From the NCBI GenBank assembly GCA_036365145.1, contig JAEOAD010000001.1, forward strand, positions 98,739,501-98,803,500: a DNA stretch of 64,000 bases, read 5' to 3'. A program made the position numbers and the translations under genes. Positions 55,458-64,000 of this stretch are shown one piece after another. The DNA is from Orientallactaga sibirica. Lineage: Eukaryota > Chordata > Mammalia > Rodentia > Dipodidae. The notes under the pieces are model-generated. The model saw only the letters and a list, made by a program, of their open reading frames with translations. It did not search any database and was not told the DNA's origin. Position 1 is the first letter of the stretch. Each line of letters opens with the position of its first letter.

Positions 55458-56160
55458 GGCCATGGAAAGGCAGAACCTCATGGCAGAGTTCACTTGATGG
55501 AGCAAAGCTGTTTTTCTCATGGTGATCAGGAGGCAAAGAGAAAGAAAGTAAGGATAAGGGTCCCCTTTGAAGGGTATCACCTCTGAACTAATTCCCATTA
55601 GACTCCATATCCTAGGACCATGTCTTAAGCCAATGTGCCTTTGAGGGATATGTAAGATCTAAATTATAATAGGAAATAAACCTCATTCCAAAATTTCTTC
55701 CAAGCAAATTCTTTTTTCCCTCACTGATGAATATAAAGCCTCATGCCCACATTCTGGCTGTACTGAAGACTTAGAAAATTGAGAGCTGGTATTATTTACT
55801 TGACATTTCTGTGGTATGAGGTGGACACTGACAAAAAAGAAAAATTGTAACTCTGAGTGTGTGATCTTTGGGGAGTCACTTGAATACTAAACCAACTTTT
55901 CTTGTTAATATTATCTAACATCAATTTAATGTCTATTCTTTGTGCAGACAAATTTGGCTATTTAGGGCATTTCAAGTTAAGTATCTCATTTTTCCTTCTG
56001 TAGCAATTTGAGATCCAGAGAAGCTAGGTAACTGAAATTTGTAAGCTAGTGTGTGGGAGACAAGTCTGAGATCACATGCAGAATCTAATAGTTGTATTCA
56101 ACTCTCCTTTATGTTGTTATGTCCTAGAGGAGAGACAAACATTCCCACTGTTGACTCAAT
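55458..56160. other. Unannotated intronic sequence
   Basis: No repeat recognised. Confidence 0.4.
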
Positions 56161-56172
56161 TAAAAAGCAACC

Positions 56173-56412
56173 ATGGAGAGATGGCTTAGCGGTTAAGGAG
56201 CCTGCCTCCTAAGCCTAGGAACCCGGTTCCAATCTCCAGGTCCCACGTTTAGCCAGATGCAAAGTGACTCAAGGGTGCAATGCCACACTTGCCCACAAGG
56301 GGGCGCACACATCTGGATTTTGTTCACAGCAGCTGAGAGGCTGCTGGCACACCCATCTCTATCTCCCTCTCTGTCTCTCTCTCTCTCTCTGTGTCTCTCT
56401 CCCCCCCCAAAA
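56173..56412 (+). mobile_element. DIP-like SINE (long form)
   Basis: GGAGAGATGGCTTAGCGGTTAAGG..GGTTCCAATCTCCAGG, GCAAAGTGACTCAAGGGTGCAATGCC, CACAAGGGGGCGCACACATCTGG, CT-rich end. The B-box block occurs once. Flanks AAAAAGCAACCA and AAAAAGCATCCA differ at one base. Confidence 0.95.
56293..56306 (+). promoter_or_regulatory. CTCF-like core in a long DIP SINE
   Basis: CCACAAGGGGGCGC, identical to the site at 49680-49693 and one base from the canonical CTCF core. Motif evidence only. Confidence 0.5.
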
Positions 56413-56677
56413 AAAAGCATCCAATGAAGATGTATTAATTCTAATAGAAGGCAATACTCATAAGTCTTTCCTTTCATCTGGGAGTTACTTCTGTTACACA
56501 GTCCTGAAATATGTTTTCCCTAAAATTAAAAAGTATGAAATTTAACTAATATTTTTAAGTCAATAGCATACCACAATAATTTATTTATGTATTATTATTA
56601 TTATTTATCGTAGTAATAATAGTAGTAGTGGTGGTGGTAAGTGGTAAATGTGCGTGCACGTGTGTGTGTGTGATGTC

Positions 56678-56742
56678 AGGGATCAAACAGAAACACAAAG
56701 CTTTACACGTGCCTTACTTCTTAGCTGTATCCCTAGCCCTTC
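56678..56742 (-). mobile_element. ID-like SINE remnant
   Basis: GTCAGGGATCAAACAG and CACGTGCCTTACTTCTTAGCTGTATCCCTAGCCC follow the reversed ID head (gggatcgaaccc..gctctaccactgagctacatccccagcc). Confidence 0.5.
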
Positions 56743-57038
56743 AGCCCATTTTAAATATTACTTTGTTTGTGGAATTCTACTCTAGTGAATTACTCTTCAG
56801 AAATAGATCTTTCAGTTTAACTCACTAATGAACTTGGATAATAAGATCATGTGGTCCTGGTGGTGACCATGCACACACTTCTTTGCGGATTTCGACCAAC
56901 TGTTTTACAGTGTTGTTAACAAAAATGTAAGTGAACATGTAAGTCTATTCCCTCTGATGATTCAGATGGGAGAGAGAATCAATAATTACTAAACTTCATG
57001 AAGATTCCCCAGAGGGTCCTTGAGAGGTTGATATGATG
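56743..57038. other. Unannotated intronic sequence
   Basis: Nothing recognised. Confidence 0.4.
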
Positions 57039-57041
57039 TGT

Positions 57042-57068
<27 letters not shown>
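57039..57068. repeat. (CA)n microsatellite
   Basis: About 14 CA units. Confidence 0.94.
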
Positions 57069-57072
<4 letters not shown>

Positions 57073-57235
57073 AGATAGAACAAGAAATAACATAATATGC
57101 ACAAACACAGCTACAGAATGAAAATTCAGTAGAATGAATGAGTTGAATGTGTGGTCTGTGGACACATAGAAAGCAGCCAGTACATTTTTGCCTCTGGAAA
57201 GTATTTGATCCCTCAATGACCTTCCTGTTTTATCA

Positions 57236-57246
57236 CCCCCCCCCCC
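57236..57246. repeat. C11 homopolymer
   Basis: Eleven C. A similar C10 run is at 60721-60730. Confidence 0.9.
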
Positions 57247-57593
57247 ACCGCCCACACATACAGTTTAATGCAATGTTTATCTATGCGATATCCTCTACAT
57301 GACACTGAAATTGAGACAGTTAAAAGGCAACTACCTCTCCTCTAGGGACTTAAGTCAAGAGAACCACCAGCAGTGGATCAGAGATAGGGAGGATGTACAG
57401 ATAACTGAATCAACACAAGGCAGAGCTAAGTACAGGATGTGGAGAGCCCTGAGGACAAGTGCAAACCTTTTCCAGTAAATTTACCGTGTTCTTCCTAGGA
57501 ATCCCCGACAGAGGAGAGGGCATGCACAGAAGGCTCCAGGCAACAGCCCACACAGAAGCTATGGAGGTATCCCAGGAGCAGCTTTGTGAGGAA

Positions 57594-57628
57594 AAACAAA
57601 ACAAAACAAAACAAACAAACAAACAAAA
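57594..57628. repeat. (AAAAC)n(AAAC)n tract
   Basis: Pentanucleotide units pass into tetranucleotide units. The reverse frame over it is spurious. Confidence 0.9.
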
Positions 57629-57835
57629 ACAGATCTTGCTCAAGGCTACTTCCACAGTCTGCTGCAAACCAAGTTCTCATTACTGACAACTAAAATAATG
57701 TTTATAATAACCGACTATTAGAATCTTGTCCTAGAACCAAGTCTTTATGTTTAGCAAGAAATTTCAAGAAGATCAAATCCACAGGCTCTAAGTTGCTTTG
57801 GGAGAGAGAACTTACAACTCAAAACAGGTCCCAGA

Positions 57836-57935
57836 GCTGGTAAAATGGCTCATCCGGTAAGAGCTCTTGTCATGCAAGCATGCTCTACTGTAATTTGTAG
57901 GACTAAAAAATAAAAATAAAAAATAAAAAAAGCAA
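57836..57935 (+). mobile_element. ID/B4-head SINE remnant with A-rich tail
   Basis: GAGCTGGTAAAATGGCTCATCCGGTAAGAGCTCTTG..CAAGCATG is a tRNA-like head. After CTGTAATTTGTAGGAC comes an A-rich AAAAATAAAAAT tail. Confidence 0.55.
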
Positions 57936-58135
57936 CTTAATTCTAAAATATATTATTTTTAAGAATAACATAAAATTATGTGAAACTAATAAAATATTCA
58001 TATTATGGCGGCAATCCATGTATCAGAACATGAACATGGAATACAAGATGACACTTATATGAGCTTGTATATATGTGTGTATATATTTCTTTTTCCTTTT
58101 GTTTTCAACAAAGCACGATTAAGAAATCAGTAAGA

Positions 58136-58351
58136 GGGCTGAAGAGATGGCTTAGGGGTTAAGGCGCCTGCCTCCTAAGCCTAAGAACACTGGTTCCAAT
58201 CTCCAGTGGTTCCAATCTCCAGGTCCCACGTTTAGCCAGATGCAAAGTGACGCAAGGGCACAATGTCGCACTTGACCACAAGTCAAGATTTCGTTTGCAT
58301 CTAGATTTCGTTTGCAGCAGCTGAGACACTGCTGGAGCACCCATCTCTGTC

Positions 58352-58386
<35 letters not shown>

Positions 58387-58440
58387 CTCTCTCTGTGTCT
58401 CTCTCCAAAAAAATAATAAAAAATAAAAAGTTTAAAAAAA
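58136..58440 (+). mobile_element. DIP-like SINE (long form, duplicated B-box block)
   Basis: GGGCTGAAGAGATGGCTTAGGGG..GGTTCCAATCTCCA twice in tandem (58192 and 58208)..GCAAAGTGACGCAAGGGC. The CTCF-like block is destroyed: after CCACAAG the sequence TCAAGATTTCGTTTGCAT is found, a local duplication of the following AGATTTCGTTTGCAG. Perfect 15-bp target duplication aagaaatcagtaaga (58121-58135, 58441-58455). Confidence 0.96.
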
Positions 58441-58632
58441 AAGAAATCAGTAAGAATAAAAAAAAAAACAATAAATCACACCTTTTCCTTACCCATGGGA
58501 AAAGCTGAAAGTGGGATAAAGAAAAAAAAAATTCACATTCTTGGAAATAATAATTAGTAAAGAGTAAGAACTGATTTTTGTTTGTTATTATATGTAAGGA
58601 ATGTGCCTGTGTGTGGATCTATATAGCTATAC

Positions 58633-58639
58633 ATCTATC

Positions 58640-58689
<50 letters not shown>

Positions 58690-58690
58690 A
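58633..58690. repeat. (TATC)n microsatellite
   Basis: About 13 TATC units, nearly pure; the type commonly polymorphic. Confidence 0.95.
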
Positions 58691-58737
58691 GCTAATCTAT
58701 CTGTATACCTGTACACATTATCTATAAATCTAGATGG

Positions 58738-59033
58738 TTATGGGCACATATATTTGTGTGTACATGTGGAGGCCAGTTATTGATTAATGTTGAGTTCCTT
58801 CTCTCTTTCCATCTTCTACTTTGATACAGGGTCTACCACTGAACCCCGGTGCTCATGGATTTGACTAGACTAGTTAGTCACAGGGCCCCTAGGACCTTCC
58901 TGCCTTTGCCTTCCTAGTGCTGGGATGAGAGGCACAAGTCTCCACGCCTGGCATTTTACATGGGATTTGGGGATACAAACTCAGGCTCTTATGGTTGCAT
59001 GATCAGTGCTTACTGAAGCATCTCCTCAGTCAC
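58738..59033 (-). mobile_element. B4 SINE
   Basis: TGTGTGTACATGTGGAGGCCAG, CTTTGATACAGGGTCTACCACTGAACC, CTGCCTTTGCCTTCCTAGTGCTGGGATGAGAGGC, GATTTGGGGATACAAACTCAGGC and GCATCTCCTCAGTCAC. The reversed B4 order is complete. Confidence 0.82.
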
Positions 59034-59084
59034 AAATATTTTTTTAGATTGCTACAAATGTGCAAGTTTTACTTTTAAAAAAAT

Positions 59085-59302
59085 ATTTTCTTTTCTTTTT
59101 ATTTATTTATTTATTTGATAGAGAAAGAAGAAGAGAGGGAGAAAAAGAGAGAATGGGCGTGCCAGGGCCTCCAGCCACTGCAAACGAACTCCAGACACAT
59201 GTGCCCCTTGGTGCATCTGGCTAATGTGGGTCCTGGGGAATTTAACCTGGGTCCTATGACTTTGCAGGCAAACACCTTAACTGCTAAGCCATCCTTCCAG
59301 CC
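59085..59302 (-). mobile_element. DIP-like SINE (short form)
   Basis: (TTTA)n tail, GAGAAAGAAG-rich run, GAATGGGCGTGCCAGGGCC, CAGCCACTGCAAACGAACTCCAG..TTAACTGCTAAGCCATCCTTCCAGCCC. CpGs partly kept. Confidence 0.95.
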
Positions 59303-59626
59303 CAAATATTTTTAACTATACATTTTGTTTGCTTTTTTTTTTTTTTGAGTGCTAAGGTATGGTGAATAATATTTTGCCAAAAAAATTCAGTGTTTGAATT
59401 ATCTGTCATACAACTCAAATTTAAATAACATCTTTAAATGTCATGTGAAATACACTAATGAATAGCAAAGTTTTCTGGTGGATAGAAATCAAATTATTCT
59501 CATGTATTCCTTGTTCTTTAGTCATAGAATCAAAATATGAACAATCCTAATTCTAAACCTTTACAAAGTCATATTGGTAATGGGTGGCAAAAAATGGCAT
59601 TTTTTTATTATTTAAATAAAAGATTG
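59303..59626. other. Unannotated intronic sequence
   Basis: AT-rich, nothing recognised. Confidence 0.4.
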
Positions 59627-59785
59627 GGCTGGACATGGTGGCCCATGTCTTTAATCCCAGCACTCAGAAGTCTGAGGTAGGAGGATCACTGTAAGAGAAC
59701 AACCTGAAGCTACAGAGTAAGTTCCATGTCAGCCTGGGCTAGAATAAGACCCTACCCCAAAGAATAAAAAAATAAAATAAAAAGA
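59627..59785 (+). mobile_element. B1 SINE, moderately diverged
   Basis: GGGCTGGACATGGTGGCCCATGTC..GTCTGAGGTAGGAGGATCACTG..CAGCCTGGGCTAGAATAAGACCC, A-rich tail. Flanks AAAAGATT and AAAAGATTT. Confidence 0.92.
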
Positions 59786-60062
59786 TTTGAAAGGTTGCCT
59801 AAGTACAATGGTATAAGCTACTATTTTAGGGTAAAAAAAGCTACTAAATAAAAGATCTCCACAATGAAGAATAATGTTCACATACAATATAGTGACTGGG
59901 TGTATGAGGCAGGGGTTCCTGTGCAGAGCTTTGGGGTCAGCCATGGATGAGGAATTGGGAAGCAGCAGGTGGACCCGCAGCTGTTACATGTGGCATCAGG
60001 TACAGAAGCAGGTTCCATGCGGAGGCAAGTTCTAGATTTTGGGACATTTTAAGAATAAAAGA

Positions 60063-60258
60063 GCCGGGCGTGGTGGCACACGCCTTTAATCCCAGCACTC
60101 AGGAGGCAGAGGTAGGAGGATCGCCATGAGTTTGAGGCCACCCTGAGAGTACAGAGTGAATTCCAGGTCAGCCTGAGCTAGAGTGAGACCCTACCTCAGA
60201 AAACCAAAAATAAATAAATAAAAAATAAATAAATAAAAAATAAATAAAAAAATAAAAG
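60063..60258 (+). mobile_element. B1 SINE with (AAAT)n tail
   Basis: GCCGGGCGTGGTGGCACACGCC..GGAGGCAGAGGTAGGAGGATCGCC..CAGCCTGAGCTAGAGTGAGACCC, followed by AAATAAAT units. Little diverged, several CpGs intact. Confidence 0.95.
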
Positions 60259-61305
60259 AAACTCCTTGAATGAATATTTATTAGAATAAGAAATCAGAGC
60301 ACACAAAGTTTTTAGTTGCTTAGCTGTTCATATCTATTTGTTCTGAGATGCCTTCGCGTGGATGAGCAGAAATGAGTCAAATAGAAATATGCTTTCTGAC
60401 TGGCTGGCTTCTCCTTCCTGCCCTGAATAACTTATTGCTCCCTAAACTCCCAGCATTTACAAAATCCTTAGCCTATGGAGGCTCTGAATTGTAAACTTCA
60501 TTAGCTTCACTGTAAATTCACCTTCAGACAGGCTTTCCCACTAGACGTTCATTAAGTCTTTTCAGCAGGGCTATCCATTTTTGAAGTCCTGGGTTATGAA
60601 TCAGCCCACGTGGACCTGAGCCCAGACTCTGACTCTGCTACAACACAAGGTGGCACCAATGAAGTCAATATGCCTCTCCAGGCTTGCACTTCTCCATGGT
60701 TATTCAATGCTTTTGAGGGTCCCCCCCCCCATAATGAGAGCACTCTCCTCACTCACCTTCAGTTTTCTAGTATTCACATAAAGAAGGACTTTGCATCCTC
60801 CTTGACTCCCTTTTGCTACAAACAGCATGAATTGTTTAAATGTCACGTAGATCTCACTTCCCTCCGTGGGGTCTGAGAGACATCAGCTCTCCTAGAGACC
60901 ACTATGGTGCTTTTGATAACACTGTTCACATCTCTCCTTTCTTCTCCCTTTACACTGGTGCCACAAATTTTTTAAACTGTCTGGGCATACCTTAAGATAA
61001 AGTTCAGATTGAATAACTCCCCAACAAAGACAGGCACAATTTGCGGTTCACCCTCATGTCCAAATATACTTCATGCCAACATCTTTTCTACTCTCATGAT
61101 TCCACACGAAACTGAGACTGTCTTTTACTTCCTCTAAGGGTCAGTATTTGTCAATGCTCTGAGTGGCTGACTGCCTCTACTGGTGCTAGACTTTTCCAGG
61201 CATTTACAACATGTTCCATCCAGTTATACAGACAATTGTTGCAGGTGCCTGCAGAGTTGAGTCGAATTACAAAACTTGTAACTGCAAGAACATATTACCA
61301 TTTCT
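60259..61305. other. Unannotated intronic sequence
   Basis: No repeat recognised. C10 at 60721-60730. The plus-strand frame 60610-60876 has no family likeness. Confidence 0.4.
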
Positions 61306-61515
61306 GGGCTGCAGAGATGGTTTAGAGATTATGGAAACTGCCTACAAAGCTAAAGGACCTAGGTTTGCTTCTCCAGGACCCACATGAGCCAGATGCACAA
61401 GGTGGCACATGCGTCTGGAGTTTGTTTGCAATGGCTAGAGGCCCTGGCGTGCCCATTCTCTCTCCCTATCTGCCCCCTTCCCAAATAAATGATAAATAAA
61501 TGAATAAAAATTTGT
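61306..61515 (+). mobile_element. DIP-like SINE (short form)
   Basis: GGGCTGCAGAGATGGTTTAGAGATTATGG..GAGCCAGATGCACAAGGTGGCACATGCGTCTGGAGTTTGTTTGCAATGGC..GGCGTGCCCATTCTC and AAATGATAAATAAATG tail. Confidence 0.93.
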
Positions 61516-62114
61516 AGTAAAAATAATATTATTATTTTTCAAATTCCAGGTTAGGAATGATATTCCAAATACCTTGGATTTCCTCTGGATAGCTTAGACT
61601 GATTAAAGGATTAAGTGCCACAGATAATTCTGTGTATTTCTCTTTTGTCAAGGCTGAGTGATTGTAAAACATGTCTAAAATCTAATCCAAAAGTTTATTG
61701 ATTTTCCTGTCATTTCATTCAAGAGTGTTAACTTTCAGGCACAAATCTGCAGGATCCCTGAAGGTTGGCCAGGACACTGCAGAGAACTGCATTCATTCAA
61801 TAGGGTTTTCTGTGTAGGAAAGGACAGTACAGAGGAAATACAAGCATATCAAGGTACAAATTTGGACTTAAATCTGAATTCCAATTTTTTATCTATTTCC
61901 TATGAAATCATCATTTTTTTTTCCTCTGTGTAATGGGGGCAAGGCATGTGGGCAGAGAGGGGGCAAAAGCTAGCACTTGAGAGGCCTAGGTTGGTCACAA
62001 AGCCAACTTTGGAACCTTAATTAATACCCTTAGTTAATTCATTTAGCCTCTTTTCCTCTTCTTATTAATTTGGTTTGATGAACTAGAATTTCCTTGACTG
62101 TCTATATGACTATC

Positions 62115-62430
62115 ACCAATTTATTAAGCATTTGTGTATGTGTAAGTCACTCTTCTAAATGTTTTGAAGAACAATGTATATATACTCTCCCGATGACTCT
62201 AAGGTGCCAATAGTTGTTCTCTTTCTCCTTCTTTTTCCTCTTTTTTTCTGCCTTTATTTTTTTTCTTATTTCCTTTCTTCCCTCCCTCCTTTGTATCTCC
62301 TTATTTTCTTTCTTCCTTCCCTTGCCACAGGTTAGTAAATTTTAATGACCTGGCTAAGATTGCTGGCACATATGCAGAAGAGCTGGGCCATGAACTTCTA
62401 CAGTGTGACTCCAGGTTTAAAATGTCTGAT
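62115..62430 (-). mobile_element. MIR SINE, interrupted by a pyrimidine-rich tract
   Basis: TTTATTAAGCATTTGTGTATGTGTAAGTCACTCTTCTAAATG is the reversed MIR end. CCTGGCTAAGATTGCTGGCAC..AGAGCTGGGCCATGAAC..GTGTGACTCC is its left half. A CT-rich stretch (62220-62325) lies between. Confidence 0.65.
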
Positions 62431-64000
62431 AGCCAAACAATATTTTCTTTTGGGAGATAGAAGACAAGTGCTTTAAAGTTTCAAATTATACTTCTAGGCT
62501 TTCTCTTATTCTTTTCTGTTTTATTTCATTCCAATCATTTCTGTTCCAACTCTGTATTTCTCTCTCTCTCTCTCATCCAAGTTTTTATTGTATATTTCAC
62601 TGAGTGCTATCAAAATGCTAACATAACATAACACATGCTAGCTAAGTGGAGAGTGAGAGCTGACAGGTCTGCTTTAGACTTAAGTTCTATGGGAATAAAG
62701 GCCAAGGTGCAATCCTTAGCTAATAGCACGTAGGGATCTTTCCAAGCTCTTATGGCAAGCTAGGGGCTTAATGTACAGTCTATCTTCGTATATAGTCCAC
62801 AATCTGGGGAGATGCTTTTTGGTACTTCCTTATAGGAGATGGAGATTTGAATAGACTGGAGCTCAGGTGGGATATATTTAAACCTAGATCTCCTTGGATT
62901 CTTATCTGGTTCCAGAGACAAGACACAGGCTGTGTTGGTCGTTCTCTTCCATGCTGGCTTGGGTGTTTATCTCTGTATTGCACTGAGACCATTGTGGATG
63001 TCACATGCAGAGAACACATACCTGTGCAGCATCCAAAATCTACTGAGGCATTAGAATCCCTCCATGTCCTTCTCTGCTGCTACAATATTCCATACACTGA
63101 AAATCCCTCAAGTGTCCCTGACTCCAACACAGAAAATGAGGCTTCTAGGAAATGCCAGAAATAAATGGTGTCTCTAGTCTACGTTGGAAATCAGTCATCA
63201 AAATGGAGAACTATCACAAAGCTCTTTCTCCTAACCCTTTAATTCTAAATCACCATTCATGAAATTTAGAAATTCAGTATTCTGTCGGCTCTAGAAAGTG
63301 AAAACCTCACAGGAAAGTCCTGGCCTGGTGACAGAGTCTGCTACAGTGAATGATACTTTTCAGTGAGAAGGAGCCACAGAGTTCTCCCTACTGAACAGGA
63401 GTGCTAGAGGGCCCTTCTGCCCAGTCAGAAGGCTTCAGAAAGTGACTCACAAAGTGATGGGGGGGGGCAGAGGATGCAAGTGCCTCTGAAAGAACTCTCT
63501 ACCACTGCCTGAGACTGGGGGGATGGTGTAGGAAATCTATTTTCTTAAAAATAAAACTTTCTTAGATTTCCCTTATTTTCTTTTTCTCTTCTTTTAAACT
63601 GTCCAGGATTATTGTGGCAAAAATAAACTGTCCCACAGGCTGTTTATTTTGATGCTACTACAGCATATAAAAGTGAAAAATTAGCATGGAATGAATAATT
63701 TATTTAGCTCTTTACGGGTTATTTCAAACAAATCACTTCCATGAAAGCAATGTGTATTTGAGCCATAAATCACTGCTTAGCACTCTGTCATGAGGAAAAG
63801 ATACTGTTTGGCAGAATTATTGAATGACAGTGTCTGGGTGAGAGGCAGGCACAATAAAGTTAAAGGTGATAACTTTACATAGCAGATTTTACTTGGATGT
63901 AGAGGAAGCCAGGCGCCACTGTGATGCCCTTTCCTATCCTCACAAAGGTTAACTGAGCACTTACTTCTGCTGCTATATGTGATATTTTGATAAGCCCACA
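62431..64000. other. Unannotated intronic sequence to the window edge
   Basis: 1.6 kb, no recognised repeat except a short CT run near 62561 and a G-run at 63459-63466. Frames 62780-63019 and 62847-63164 overlap on opposite strands without family likeness. Confidence 0.4.

Larger units (their letters stand above)
47379..64000 (-). other. SORCS1: 3' part of the intron before the SORCS exon (probably intron 1)
   Basis: All sequence upstream of the exon in gene direction belongs to one intron that runs past the window edge. It holds B4, DIP, B1, MaLR and ERV1-type LTR insertions and no other exon that I can recognise. The first intron of SORCS1 is known to be very long, so 16.6 kb without an exon fits. 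Confidence 0.72.

Noticed and set aside
58633..58690. Regular short direct repeats as a CRISPR-like array
   Set aside because: A plain TATC microsatellite without spacers, in a mammalian genome.

Overview
The window is nuclear DNA of a mouse-related rodent, and only one short coding exon in it can be supported. B1 SINEs, B4/ID-type SINEs and ERVL-MaLR LTRs are abundant. The commonest tRNA-headed SINE (about 18 copies) matches, as far as I remember it, the DIP family of the B2 superfamily described from jerboas. I infer a dipodoid rodent (jerboa or relative such as Jaculus); the species is not proven.

The single gene signal is a 68-bp exon on the minus strand at 47311-47378. It has a polypyrimidine tract and AG acceptor, a GTATGT donor, and an open frame reading VILILTKLYDYNLGSITESSLW. 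This is the start of the VPS10p (sortilin) beta-propeller of a SorCS receptor and fits SORCS1 best; SORCS3 is the close alternative. On this reading bases 47379-64000 are the 3' end of the preceding large intron (probably intron 1) and 1-47310 are the 5' part of the next intron. No other exon was found. All other open reading frames are non-coding, LTR or LINE sequence.

Layout. 1-12.7 kb: three solo LTRs of one MaLR-like family (213-567, 3233-3586, 12334-12694), two B1s, an ERVL LTR piece, a B4 split by a DIP, two adjacent DIPs and microsatellites. 13-20.2 kb: three LINE-1 pieces of different age (an old 3' end at 13140-14045, an ancient one on the minus strand at 16565-17720, a younger 5'-truncated copy with a perfect 11-bp target duplication at 18621-19392) and an ERVL LTR end. 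20-32 kb: B1, DIP and B4 copies and old MIR fragments. 32.6-33.5 kb: an ERVL LTR beside a MaLR-like LTR that still carries a tRNA-Leu-type primer site. 37.9-41.2 kb: a LINE-1 ORF2 fragment on the minus strand with a DIP inside it, then a 1.4-kb LINE-1 3' UTR on the plus strand. 44.1-46.0 kb: a short LTR-internal-LTR provirus of the MaLR type. 47.3 kb: the SORCS exon. 49.2-50.0 kb: a gammaretrovirus-like solo LTR with four CCAATCA boxes, split by a long DIP. 51-64 kb: DIP-in-DIP nesting, a B1 with an uninterrupted A66 tail, another MaLR LTR, a tailless 44-bp tRNA-like insertion with a perfect target duplication, and more DIP, B1, B4 and MIR copies.

Most notable: the longer form of the DIP SINE carries a near-canonical CTCF core (CCACAAGGGGGCGC) intact in two copies here and in decayed form in others. 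That suggests this lineage may have spread CTCF sites by its own SINE, as B2 has done in mouse and rat. There are no rRNA genes, functional tRNA genes, CRISPR arrays, operons or CpG islands. Repeat names rest on recognition by eye; a library search would refine edges and subfamilies.
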